Position numbers and translations under genes: made by a program
Notes under the pieces: generated by a model
Databases searched by the model: none
Told to the model about the DNA's origin: nothing
What the model saw: the letters and a program-made list of their open reading frames with translations, nothing else
Source of the DNA: Paragordius varius
Lineage: Eukaryota; Nematomorpha
DNA length: 64,000 nt
Direction: 5' to 3'
Assembly: GCA_964247055.1 (NCBI GenBank)
Contig: OZ176051.1
Span: 806,001 to 870,000, forward strand
Shown here: positions 50,420 through 63,915 of the stretch, in pieces
Layout of the letters: every line of letters begins with the position of its first letter
How positions within the stretch are numbered: the stretch's first letter is position 1

Positions 50420-50437
50420 TTGTTTACCGGTAAACAA
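50420..50437. repeat. Compensated palindrome variant, copy 1
   Basis: TTGTTTACCGGTAAACAA differs from TTGTTCACCGGTGAACAA by a C-to-T and a symmetrically placed G-to-A, so full 18-bp self-complementarity is kept. Each half contains TGTTTAC, which matches a forkhead-type motif; that may be chance. The monomer also has the one-base shortened CCTTAAAATCGG left arm. Confidence 0.9.
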
Positions 50438-53130
50438 AATTATTTTTTATACATTCTCTTAGCAAGACTACATCAAAATATAGAGATAGTTTGACAAACT
50501 CTTTCATATCCGATTTTTACAACGATACTTTAAAAATTATGGTATTAAACCAGTCGCATCAATACTCAAGTTAAACTTTGTCCTTAAAAATCGGATATTG
50601 GTCACCGGTGAACAAAACTATTTTTTATACATTCTCTTAGTAGGACTACATCAAAATATAGAGATAATTTGACAAACTCTTTCATATCCGATTTTTACAA
50701 CGATACTTTAAAAATAAATGTATAAAACTAGGCGTATCAATAAATCGCATCAATACTCAAGTTAAACTTTGTCCTTAAAAATCGGATATTGGTCACCGGT
50801 GAACAAAATTATTTTTTATACATTCTCTTAGTAGGACTACATCAAAATATAGAGATAGTTTGGCAAACTCTTTCATATCCGATTTTTACAACGATACTAT
50901 AAAAATTAATGTATAAAAGTAGTCGCATCAATACTCAAGTTAAACTTTGTCCTTAAAAATCGAATATTGGTCACCGGTGAACAAAATTATTTTTTATACA
51001 TTCTCTTAGGACTACATCAAAATATAGAAATAGTTTGACAAACTCTTTCATATGCGATTTTTACAACGATACTTTAAAAATTAATGTATTAAACTAGTCG
51101 CATCAATACTCAAGCTAAACATTGTCCTTAAAAATCGGATATTGGTCACCGGTGAACGAAACTATTTTTTATACATTCTCTTAGTAAGACTACATCGAAA
51201 TATAGAGATAGTTTGACAAACTCTTTCATATCCGATTTTTACAATGATACTTTAAAAATTAATGTATAAAACTAGTCGTATCAATAAATCGCATCAATAC
51301 TCAAGTTAAACTTTCTCGTTAAAAATCGGATATTGGTCACCGGTGAACAAAATTATTTTTTATACATTCTCTTAGTAGGACTAAATCAAAATATAGAGAT
51401 AGTTTGGCAAACTCTTTCATATCCGATTTCTACAACGATACTTTAAAAATTAATGTATAAAACTAGTCGCATCAATACTCAAGTTAAACTTTGTCCTTAA
51501 AATCGGATATTGTTCACCGGTGAACAAAATTATTTTTTATACATTCTCTTAGCAAGACTACATCAAAATATAGAGATAGTTTGACAAATTCTTTCATATC
51601 CGATTTTTACAACGATACTTTAAAAATAAAAGTATAAAACTAGGCGTATCAATAAATCGCATCAATACTCAAGTTAAACTTTGTCCTTAAAAATCGGATA
51701 TTGGTCACCGGTGAACAAAATTATTTTTTATACATTCTCTTAGTAAGACTTCATCAAAATATAGAAATAGTTTGACAAACTCTTTCATATCCGATTTTTA
51801 CAACGATACTTTAAAAATTAATGTGTTAAACTAGTCGCATCCATACTCAAGTTAAACTTTGTCCTTAAAAATCGGATATTGGTCACCGGTGAACAAAATT
51901 ATTTTTTATACATTCTCTTAGTAAGACTTCATCAAAATATAGAAATAGTTTGACAAACTCTTTCATATCCGATTTTTACAACGATACTTTAAAAATTAAT
52001 GTGTTAAACTAGTCGCATCCATACTCAAGTTAAACTTTGTCCTTAAAAATCGGATATTGGTCACCGGTGAACAAAATTATTTTTTATACATTCTCTTAGT
52101 AAGACCAAAATATGGAGATAGTTTGACAAACTCTTTCATATCCGATTTTTACAACGATACTTTAAAAATTATGGTATTAAACCAGTCGCATCAATACTCA
52201 AGTTAAACTTTGTCCTTAAAAATCGGATATTGGTCACCGGTGAACAAAATTATTTTTTATACATTCTCTTAGTAAGACTACATCAAAATATAGAGATAGT
52301 TTGACAAACTCTTTTATATCCGATTTTTACAACGATACTTTAAAAATTAATGTATAAAACTAGTCGCATCAATACTCAAGTTAAACTTTATCCTTAAAAA
52401 TCAGATATTGGTCACCGGTGAACAAAATAATTGTTTATACATTCTCTTAGTAAGAGTACATATAAAAATATAGAGATAGTTTGACAAACTCTTTCATATC
52501 CGATTTTTACAACGATACTTTAAAAATTATGGTATTAAACCAGTCGCATCAATACTCAAGTTAAACTTTGTCCTTAAAAATCGGATATTGGTCACCGGTG
52601 AACAAAACTTTTTATACATTCTCTTAGTAAGACCACATCAAAATATAGAGATAATTTGACAAACTCTTTCATATCCGATTTTTACAACGATACTTTAAAA
52701 ATAAATGTATAAAACTAGTCGTATCAATAAATCGCATCAATACTCAAGTTAAACTTTCTCGTTAAAAATCGGATATTGGTCACCGGTGAACAAAATTATT
52801 TTTTATACATTCTCTTAGTAGGACTACATCAAAATATAGAGATAGTTTGGCAAACTCTTTCATATCCTCTTTTTACAACGATACTTTAAAAATTAATGTA
52901 TAAAACTAGTCGCATCAATACTCAAGTTAAACTTTGCCCTTAAAAATCGGATATTGGTCACCGGTGAACAAAATTATTTTATTTACATTCTCTTAGTAAG
53001 ACTACATCAAAATATAGAAATAGTTTCACAAACTCTTTCATATCCGATTTTTACAACGATACTTTAAAAATTAATGTATTAAACTAGTCGCATCAATACT
53101 CAAGTTAAACTTTGTCCTTAAAATCGGATA

Positions 53131-53148
53131 TTGTTTACCGGTAAACAA
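53131..53148. repeat. Compensated palindrome variant, copy 2
   Basis: Same double-substituted palindrome as at 50420, lying exactly 2711 bp downstream. It is explained by the 2711-bp duplication, so it is not an independent mutation event. Confidence 0.9.
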
Positions 53149-53639
53149 AATTATTTTTTATACATTCTCTTAGCAAGACTACATCAAAATATAGAGATAG
53201 TTTGACAAACTCTTTCATATCCGATTTTTACAACGATACTTTAAAAATTATGGTATTAAACCAGTCGCATCAATACTCAAGTTAAACTTTGTCCTTAAAA
53301 ATCGGATATTGGTCACCGGTGAACAAAACTATTTTTTATACATTCTCTTAGTAGGACTACATCAAAATATAGAGATAATTTGACAAACTCTTTCATATCC
53401 GATTTTTACAACGATACTTTAAAAATAAATGTATAAAACTAGGCGTATCAATAAATCGCATCAATACTCAAGTTAAACTTTGTCCTTAAAAATCGGATAT
53501 TGGTCACCGGTGAACAAAATTATTTTTTATACATTCTCTTAGTAGGACTACATCAAAATATAGAGATAGTTTGGCAAACTCTTTCATATCCGATTTTTAC
53601 AACGATACTATAAAAATTAATGTATAAAAGTAGTCGCAT

Positions 53640-56600
53640 CAATACTCAAGTTAAACTTTGTCCTTAAAAATCGAATATTGGTCACCGGTGAACAAAATTA
53701 TTTTTTATACATTCTCTTAGGACTACATCAAAATATAGAAATAGTTTGACAAACTCTTTCATATGCGATTTTTACAACGATACTTTAAAAATTAATGTAT
53801 TAAACTAGTCGCATCAATACTCAAGCTAAACATTGTCCTTAAAAATCGGATATTGGTCACCGGTGAACGAAACTATTTTTTATACATTCTCTTAGTAAGA
53901 CTACATCGAAATATAGAGATAGTTTGACAAACTCTTTCATATCCGATTTTTACAATGATACTTTAAAAATTAATGTATAAAACTAGTCGTATCAATAAAT
54001 CGCATCAATACTCAAGTTAAACTTTCTCGTTAAAAATCGGATATTGGTCACCGGTGAACAAAATTATTTTTTATACATTCTCTTAGTAGGACTAAATCAA
54101 AATATAGAGATAGTTTGGCAAACTCTTTCATATCCGATTTCTACAACGATACTTTAAAAATTAATGTATAAAACTAGTCGCATCAATACTCAAGTTAAAC
54201 TTTGTCCTTAAAATCGGATATTGTTCACCGGTGAACAAAATTATTTTTTATACATTCTCTTAGCAAGACTACATCAAAATATAGAGATAGTTTGACAAAT
54301 TCTTTCATATCCGATTTTTACAACGATACTTTAAAAATAAAAGTATAAAACTAGGCGTATCAATAAATCGCATCAATACTCAAGTTAAACTTTGTCCTTA
54401 AAAATCGGATATTGGTCACCGGTGAACAAAATTATTTTTTATACATTCTCTTAGTAAGACTTCATCAAAATATAGAAATAGTTTGACAAACTCTTTCATA
54501 TCCGATTTTTACAACGATACTTTAAAAATTAATGTGTTAAACTAGTCGCATCCATACTCAAGTTAAACTTTGTCCTTAAAAATCGGATATTGGTCACCGG
54601 TGAACAAAATTATTTTTTATACATTCTCTTAGTAAGACCAAAATATGGAGATAGTTTGACAAACTCTTTCATATCCGATTTTTACAACGATACTTTAAAA
54701 ATTATGGTATTAAACCAGTCGCATCAATACTCAAGTTAAACTTTGTCCTTAAAAATCGGATATTGGTCACCGGTGAACAAAATTATTTTTTATACATTCT
54801 CTTAGTAAGACTACATCAAAATATAGAGATAGTTTGACAAACTCTTTTATATCCGATTTTTACAACGATACTTTAAAAATTAATGTATAAAACTAGTCGC
54901 ATCAATACTCAAGTTAAACTTTATCTTTAAAAATCAGATATTGGTCACCGGTGAACAAAATAATTGTTTATACATTCTCTTAGTAAGAGTACATATAAAA
55001 ATATAGAGATAGTTTGACAAACTCTTACATATCCGATTTTTACAACGATACTTTAAAAATAAATGTATAAAACTAGGCGTATCAATAAATCGCATCAATA
55101 CTCAAGTTAAACTTTGTCCTTAAAAATCGGATATTGGTCACCGGTGAACAAAATTATTTTTTATACATTCTCTTAGTAGGATGACTACATCAAAATATAG
55201 AGATAGTTTGGCAAACTGTTTCATATCCGATTTTTACAACGATACTTTAAAAATTAATGTATAAAACTAGTCGCATCAATACTCAAGTTAAACTTTGTCC
55301 TTAAAAATCGAATATTGGTCACCGGTGAACAAAATAATTTTTTATACATTCTCTTAGGACTACATCAAAATATATAAATAGTTTGACAAACTCTTTCATA
55401 TGCGATTTTTACAACGATACTTTAAAAATTAATGTATTAAACTAGTCGCATCAATACTCAAGCTAAACATTGTCCTTAAAAATCGGATATTGGTCACCGG
55501 TGAACAAAACTATTTTTTATACATTCTCTTAGTAAGACTACATCGAAATATAGAGATAGTTTGACAAACTCTTTCATATCCGATTTTTACAATGATACTT
55601 TAAAAATTAATGTATAAAACTAGTCGTATCAATAAATCGCATCAATACTCAAGTTAAACTTTCTCGTTAAAAATCGGATATTGGTCACCGGTGAACAAAA
55701 TTATTTTTTATACATTCTCTTAGTAGGACTACATCAAAATATAGAGATAGTTTGGCAAACTCTTTCATATCCGATTTTTACAACGATACTTTAAAAATTA
55801 ATGTATAAAACTAGTCGCATCAATACTTAAGTTAAACTTTGTCCTTAAAATCGGATATTGTTCACCGGTGAACAAAATTATTTTTTATACATTCTCTTAG
55901 CAAGACTACATCAAAATATAGAGATAGTTTGACAAATTCTTTCATATCCGATTTTTACAACGATACTTTAAAAATAAATGTATAAAACTAGGCGTATCAA
56001 TAAATCGCATCAATACTCAAGTTAAACTTTGTCCTTAAAAATCGGATATTGGTCACCGGTGAACAAAATTATTTTTTATACATTCTCTTAGTAAGACTTC
56101 ATCAAAATATAGAAATAGTTTGACAAACTCTTTCATATCCGATTTTTACAACGATACTTTAAAAATTAATGTGTTAAACTAGTCGCATCCATACTCAAGT
56201 TAAACTTTGTCCTTAAAAATCGGATATTGGTCACCGGTGAACAAAATTATTTTTTATACATTCTCTTAGTAAGACCAAAATATGGAGATAGTTTGACAAA
56301 CTCTTTCATATCCGATTTTTACAACGATACTTTAAAAATTATGGTATTAAACCAGTCGCATCAATACTCAAGTTAAACTTTGTCCTTAAAAATCGGATAT
56401 TGGTCACCGGTGAACAAAATTATTTTTTATACATTCTCTTAGTAAGACTACATCAAAATATAGATATAGTTTGACAAACTCTTTTATATCCGATTTTTAC
56501 AACGATACTTTAAAAATTAATGTATAAAACTAGTCGCATCAATACTCAAGTTAAACTTTATCCTTAAAAATCAGATATTGATCACCGGTGAACAAAATAA

Positions 56601-56657
56601 TTGTTTATACATTCTCTTAGTAAGAGTACATATAAAAATATAGAGATAGTTTGACAA
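53640..56657 (+). repeat. 1637-bp nine-monomer tandem duplication
   Basis: About 53640-55020 matches 55277-56657 at +1637: TCGAATATTG (53671 and 55308), TTGTTCACC (54221 and 55858), AAGACCAAAATATGG (54635 and 56272) and AATAATTGTTTATAC. The copies differ at GAACGAAAC against GAACAAAAC, GATTTCTAC against GATTTTTAC, CTTTATCTTTAAAAATC against CTTTATCCTTAAAAATC, and elsewhere, so it appears older than the 2711-bp event or has been partly homogenised. Confidence 0.83.
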
Positions 56658-57660
56658 ACTCTTTCATATCCGATTTTTACAACGATACTTTAAAAATTAT
56701 GGTATTAAACCAGTCGCATCAATACTCAAGTTAAACTTTGTCCTTAAAAATCGGATATTGGTCACCGGTGAACAAAATTATTTTTTCTACATTCTCTTAG
56801 TAAGACTACATCAAAATATAGAGATAGTTTGACAAACTCTTTCATATCCGATTTTTACAACGATACTTTAAAAATTATGGTATTAAACCAGTCGCATCAA
56901 TACTCAAGTTAAACTTTGTCCTTAAAAATCGGATATTGGTCACCGGTGAACAAAACTATTTTTTATACATTCTCTTAGTAAGACCACATCAAAATATAGA
57001 GATAATTTGACAAACTCTTTCATATCCGATTTTTACAACGATACTTTAAAAATAAATGTATAAAACTAGGCGTATCAATAAATCGCATCAATACTCAAGT
57101 TAAACTTTGTCCTTAAAAATCGGATATTGGTCACCGGTGAACAAAATTATTTTTTATACATTCTCTTATTAAGACTTCATCAAAATATAGAAATAGTTTG
57201 ACAAACTCTTTCATATCCGATTTTTACAACGATACTTTAAAAATTAATGTGTTAAACTAGTCGCATCCATACTCAAGTTAAACTTTGTCCTTAAAAATCG
57301 GATATTGGTCACCGGTGAACAAAATTATTTTTTATACATTCTCTTAGTAAGACTACATCAAAATATAGAGATAGTTTGACAAACTCTTTCACATCCGATT
57401 TTTACAACGATACTTTAAAAATTATGGTATTAAACCAGTCGCATCAATACTCAAGTTAAACTTTGTCCTTAAAAATCGGATATTGGTCATTGGTGAACAA
57501 AATTATTTTTTATACATTCTCTTAGTAAGACTACATCAAAATATAGAGATAGTTTGACAAACTCTTTTATATCCGATTTTTACAACGATACTTTAAAAAT
57601 TAATGTATAAAACTAGGCGTATCAATAAATCGCATCAATACTCAAGTTAAACTTTGTCCT

Positions 57661-60600
57661 TAAAAATCGGATATTGGTCACCGGTGAACAAAATTATTTT
57701 TTATACATTCTCTTAGTAGGACTACATCAAAATATAGAGATAGTTTGGCAAACTCTTTCATATCCGATTTTTACAACGATACTTTAAAAATTAATGTATA
57801 AAACTAGTCGCATCAATACTCAAGTTAAACTTTGTCTATTAAAAATCGGATATTGGTCACCGGTGAACAAAATTATTTTTTATACATTCTCTTAGTAAGA
57901 CTACATCAAAATATAGAAATAGTTTGACAAATTCTTTCATATCCGATTTTTACAACGATACTTTAAAAATTAATGTATAAAACTAGTCGCATCAATACTC
58001 AAGTTAAACTTTGTCCTTAAAAATCGGATATTGGTCACCGGTGAACAAAATTATTTTATTTACATTCTCTTAGTAAGACTACATCAAAATATAGAAATAG
58101 TTTGACAAACTCTTTCATATCCGATTTTTACAACGATACTTTAAAAATTTATGTATTAAACTAGTCGCATCAATACTCAAGTTAAACTTTGTCCTTAAAA
58201 ATCGGATATTGTTCACCGGTGAACAAATTTTTTTATACATTCTCTTAGCAAGTCTACATCAAAATATGGAGATAGTTTGACAAACTCTTTCATATCCGAT
58301 TTTTACAACGATATTTAAAAATTAATATATAAAACTAGTCGTATCAATAAATCGCATACACACTCAAGTTAAACTTTGTCCTTAAAAATCGGATATTGGT
58401 CAACCGGTGAACAAAATTATTTTTTATACATTCTCTTAGTAGGACTACATCAAAATATAGAGATAGTTTGGCAAACTCTTTCATATCCGATTTTTACAAC
58501 GATACTTTAAAAATTAATGTATAAAACTAGTCGCATCAATACTCAAGTTAAACTTTGTCCTTAAAAATGGGATATTGGTCACCGGTGAACAAAATTATTT
58601 TTTATACATTCTCTTAGTAAGACTACATCAAAATATAGAAATAGTTTGACAAATTCTTTCATATCCGATTTTTACAACGATACTTTAAAAATTAATGTAT
58701 TAAACTAGTCGCATCAATACTCAACTTAAACTTTGTCCTTAAAAATCGGATATTGGTCACCGGTGAACAAAATTATTTTTTATACATTCTCTTAGCAAGA
58801 CTACATCAAAATATAGAAATAGTTTGACAAATTCTTTCATATCCGATTTTTACAACGATACTTTAAAAATTAATGTATAAAACTAGTCGCCTCAATACTC
58901 AAGTTAAACTTTGTCCTTAAAAATCGGATATTGGTCACCGGTGAACAAAATTATTTTATTTACATTCTCTTAGTAAGACTACATCAAAATATAGAAATAG
59001 TTTGACAAACTCTTTCATATCCGATTTTTACAACGATACTTTAAAAATTAATGTATTAAACTAGTCGCATCAATACTCAAGTTAAACTTTGTCCTTAAAA
59101 ATCGGATGTTCACCGGTGAACAAAATTATTTTTTATACATTCTCTTAGCAAGACTACATCAGAATATAGAGATAGTTTGACAATTTCTTTCATATCCGAT
59201 TTTTACAACGATACTTTAAAAATTAATGTATAAAACTAGTCGCATCAATACTCAAGCTAAACATTGTCCTTAAAAATCGGATATTGGTCACCGGTGAACA
59301 AAACTATTTTTTATACATTCTCTTAGTAAGACTACATCAAAATATAGAGATAGTTTGACAAACTCTTTCATATCCGATTTTTACAACGATATTTAAAAAT
59401 TAATATATAAAACTAGTCGTATCAATAAATCGCATACACACTCAAGTTAAACTTTGTCCTTAAAAATCGGATATTGGTCAACGGGTGAACAAAATTATTT
59501 TTTATACATTCTCTTAGTAGGACTACATCAAAATATAGAGATAGTGTGGCAAACTCTTTCATATCCGATTTTTACAACGATACTTTAAAAATTATGGTAT
59601 TAAACCAGTCGCATCAATACTTAAGTTAAACTTTGTCCTTAAAAATCGGATATTGGTCACCGGTGAACCAAATTATTTTTTATACATTCTCTTAGTAAGA
59701 CTACATCAAAATATAGAGATAGTTTGACAAACTCTTTTATATCCGATTTTTACAACGATACTTTAAAAATTAATGTATAAAACTAGTCGCATCAATACTC
59801 AAGTTAAACTTTATCCTTAAAAATCAGATATTGGTCACCGGTGAACAAAATAATTGTTTATACATTCTCTTAGTAAGAGTACATATAAAAATATAGAGAT
59901 AGTTTGACAAACTCTTTCATATCCGATTTTTACAACGATACTTTAAAAATTATGGTATTAAACCAGTCGCATCAATACTCAAGTTAAACTTTATCCTTAA
60001 AAATCAGATATTGGTCACCGGTGAACAAAATAATTGTTTATACATTCTCTTAGTAAGAGTACATATAAAAATATAGAGATAGTTTGACAAACTCTTTCAT
60101 ATCCGATTTTTACAACGATACTTTAAAAATTAATGTATAAAACTAGTCGTATCAATAAATCGCATCAATACTCAAGTTAAACTTTCTCGTTAAAAATCGG
60201 ATATTGGTCACCGGTGAACAAAATTATTTTTTATACATTCTCTTAGTAGGACTACATCAAAATATAGAGATAGTTTGGCAAACTCTTTCATATCCGATTT
60301 TTACAACGATACTTTAAAAATTAATGTATAAAACTAGTCGCATCAATACTCAAGTTAAACTTTGTCTATTAAAAATCGGATATTGGTCACCGGTGAACAA
60401 AATTATTTTTTATACATTCTCTTAGTAAGACTACATCAAAATATAGAAATAGTTTGACAAATTCTTTCATATCCGATTTTTACAACGATACTTTAAAAAT
60501 TAATGTATAAAACTAGTCGCATCAATACTCAAGTTAAACTTTGTCCTTAAAAATCGGATATTGGTCACCGGTGAACAAAATTATTTTATTTACATTCTCT

Positions 60601-61965
60601 TAGTAAGACTACATCAAAATATAGAAATAGTTTGACAAACTCGTTCATATCCGATTTTTACAACGATACTTTAAAAATTTATGTATTAAACTAGTCGCAT
60701 CAATACTCAAGTTAAACTTTGTCCTTAAAAATCGGATATTGTTCACCGGTGAACAAAATTATTTTTTATACATTCTCTTAGCAAGTCTACATCAAAATAT
60801 AGAGATAGTTTGACAAACTCTTTCATATCCGATTTTTACAACGATATTTAAAAATTAATATATAAAACTAGTCGTATCAATAAATCGCATACACACTCAA
60901 GTTAAACTTTGTCCTTAAAAATCGGATATTGGTCAACCGGTGAACAAAATTATTTTTTATACATTCTCTTAGTAGGACTACATCAAAATATAGAGATAGT
61001 TTGGCAAACTCTTTCATATCCGATTTTTACAACGATACTTTAAAAATTAATGTATAAAACTAGTCGCATCAATACTCAAGTTAAACTTTGTCCTTAAAAA
61101 TGGGATATTGGTCACCGGTGAACAAAATTATTTTTTATACATTCTCTTAGTAAGACTACATCAAAATATAGAAATAGTTTGACAAATTCTTTCATATCCG
61201 ATTTTTACAACGATACTTTAAAAATTAATGTATTAAACTAGTCGCATCAATACTCAACTTAAACTTTGTCCTTAAAAATCGGATATTGGTCACCGGTGAA
61301 CAAAATTATTTTTGATACATTCTCTTAGCAAGACTACATCAAAATATAGAAATAGTTTGACAAATTCTTTCATATCCGATTTTTACAACGATACTTTAAA
61401 AATTAATGTATAAAACTAGTCGCCTCAATACTCAAGTTAAACTTTGTCCTTAAAAATCGGATATTGGTCACCGGTGAACAAAATTATTTTATTTACATTC
61501 TCTTAGTAAGACTACATCAAAATATAGAAATAGTTTGACAAACTCTTTCATATCCGATTTTTACAACGATACTTTAAAAATTAATGTATTAAACTAGTCG
61601 CATCAATACTCAAGTTAAACTTTGTCCTTAAAAATCGGATGTTCACCGGTGAACAAAATTATTTTTTATACATTCTCTTAGCAAGACTACATCAGAATAT
61701 AGAGATAGTTTGACAATTTCTTTCATATCCGATTTTTACAACGATACTTTAAAAATTAATGTATAAAACTAGTCGCATCAATACTCAAGCTAAACATTGT
61801 CCTTAAAAATCGGATATTGGTCACCGGTGAACAAAACTATTTTTTATACATCTTAGTAAGACTACATCAAAATATAGAGATAGTTTGACAAACTCTTTCA
61901 TATCCGATTTTTACAACGATATTTAAAAATTAATATATAAAACTAGTCGTATCAATAAATCGCAT
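57661..61965 (+). repeat. 2530-bp tandem duplication
   Basis: About 57661-59430 matches 60191-61965, at +2530 and then +2533 after a 3-bp indel in the AACAAATTTTTTTATAC copy near 58228. Markers are TTTGTCTATTAAAAATC (57831 and 60361), TTAAAAATGGGATATTGG (58561 and 61094), CTAGTCGCCTCAATAC (near 58883 and 61416), ATCGGATGTTCACC (59101 and 61634) and GACAATTTCTTTC. Further single TTTGTCTATT copies near 62890 and 63438 show the class kept spreading to the right. Confidence 0.85.
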
Positions 61966-63915
61966 ACATACTCAAGTTAAACTTTGTCCTTAAAAATCGG
62001 ATATTGGTCACCGGTGAACAAAATTATTTTTTATACATTCTCTTAGTAAGACTACATCAAAATATAGAAATAGTTTGACAAATTCTTTCATATCCGATTT
62101 TTACAACGATACTTTAAAAATTAATGTATAAAACTAGTCGGATCAATACTCAAGCTAAACTTTGTTCTTAAAAATCGGATATTGTTCACCGGTGAGCAAA
62201 ATTATTTTTTATACATTCTCTTAGCAAGACTACATCAAAATATAGAGATAGTTTGACAAACTCTTTCATATCCGATTTTTACAACGATATTTAAAAATTA
62301 ATATATAAAACTAGTCGTATCAATAAATCGCATACACACTCAAGTTAAACTTTGTCCTTAAAAATCGGATATTGGTCAACCGGTGAACAAAATTATTTTT
62401 TATACATTCTCTTAGTAGGACTACATCAAAATATAGAGATAGTTTGGCAAACTCTTTCATATCCGATTTTTACAACGATACTTTAAAAATTAATGTATAA
62501 AACTAGTCGCATCAATACTCAACTTAAACTTTGTCCTTAAAAATCGGATATTGGTCACCGGTGAACAAAATTATTTTTTATACATTCTCTTAGCAAGACT
62601 ACATCAAAATATAGAAATAGTTTGACAAATTCTTTCATATCCGATTTTTACAACGATACTTTAAAAATTAATGTATAAAACTAGTCGCATCAATACTCAA
62701 GTTAAACTTTGTCCTTAAAAATCGGATATTGGTCACCGGTGAACAAAATTATTTTATTTACATTCTCTTAGTAAGACTACATCAAAATATAGAAATAGTT
62801 TGACAAACTCTTTCATATCCGATTTTTACAACGATACTTTAAAAATTAATGTATTAAACTAGTCGCATCAATACTCAAGTTAAACTTTGTCTATTAAAAA
62901 TCGGATATTGGTCACCGGTGAACAAAATTATTTTTTATACATTCTCTTAGTAAGACTACATCAAAATATAAAAATAGTTTGACAAATTCTTTCATATCCG
63001 ATTTTTACAACGATACTTTAAAAATTAATGTATTAAACTAGTCGCATCAATACTCAAGTTAAACTTTGTCCTTAAAAATCAGATATTGGTCACCGGTGAA
63101 CAAAATTATTTTATTTACATTCTCTTAGTAAGACTACATCAAAATATAGAGATAGTTTGACAAACTCTTTTATATCCGATTTTTACAACGATACTTTAAA
63201 AATTAATGTATAAAACTAGGCGTATCAATAAATCGCATCAATACTCAAGTTAAACTTTGTCCTTAAAAATCGGATATTGGTCACCGGTGAACAAAATTAT
63301 TTTTTATACATTCTCTTAGTAGGACTACATCAAAATATAGAGATAGTTTGGCAAACTCTTTCATATCCGATTTTTACAACGATACTTTAAAAATTAATGT
63401 ATAAAACTAGTCGCATCAATACTCAAGTTAAACTTTGTCTATTAAAAATCGGATATTGGTCACCGGTGAACAAAATTATTTTTTATACATTCTCTTAGTA
63501 AGACTACATCAAAATATAGAAATAGTTTGACAAATTCTTTCATATCCGATTTTTACAACGATACTTTAAAAATTAATGTATTAAACTAGTCGCATCAATA
63601 CTCAACTTAAACTTTGTCCTTGAAAATCGGATATTGGTCACCGGTGAACAAAATTATTTTTTATATATTCTCTTAGCAAGACTACATCAAAATATAGAGA
63701 TAGTTTGACAAACTTTTTCATATCCGATTTTTACATCGATTCTTTAAAAATTATGGTATTAAACCAGTCGCATCAATACTCAAGTTAAACATTGTCCTTA
63801 AAAATCGGATATTGGTCACCGGTGAACAAAACTATTTTTTATACATTCTCTTAGTAAGACTACATCGAAATATAGAGATAGTTTGACAAACTCTTTCATA
63901 TCCGATTTTTACAAC

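Larger units (their letters stand above)
49063..54634 (+). repeat. 2711-bp tandem duplication, nearly identical copies
   Basis: About 49063-51923 matches 51774-54634 at exactly +2711, with no change of offset. Every rare marker checked agrees: AAGACCAAAATATGG, AATAATTGTTTATAC, AAAACTTTTTATAC, CATATCCTCTTTTTAC, TTTGCCCTTAAAAATC, TTGTTTACCGGTAAAC, GGTGAACGAAAC, GGACTAAATC, GATTTCTACAACG and AAATAAAAGTATAAAAC. I saw no indel and no differing base among these. Private variants being shared across 2.7 kb makes this one of the youngest events in the window. A third partial copy follows to about 55016. Confidence 0.9.
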
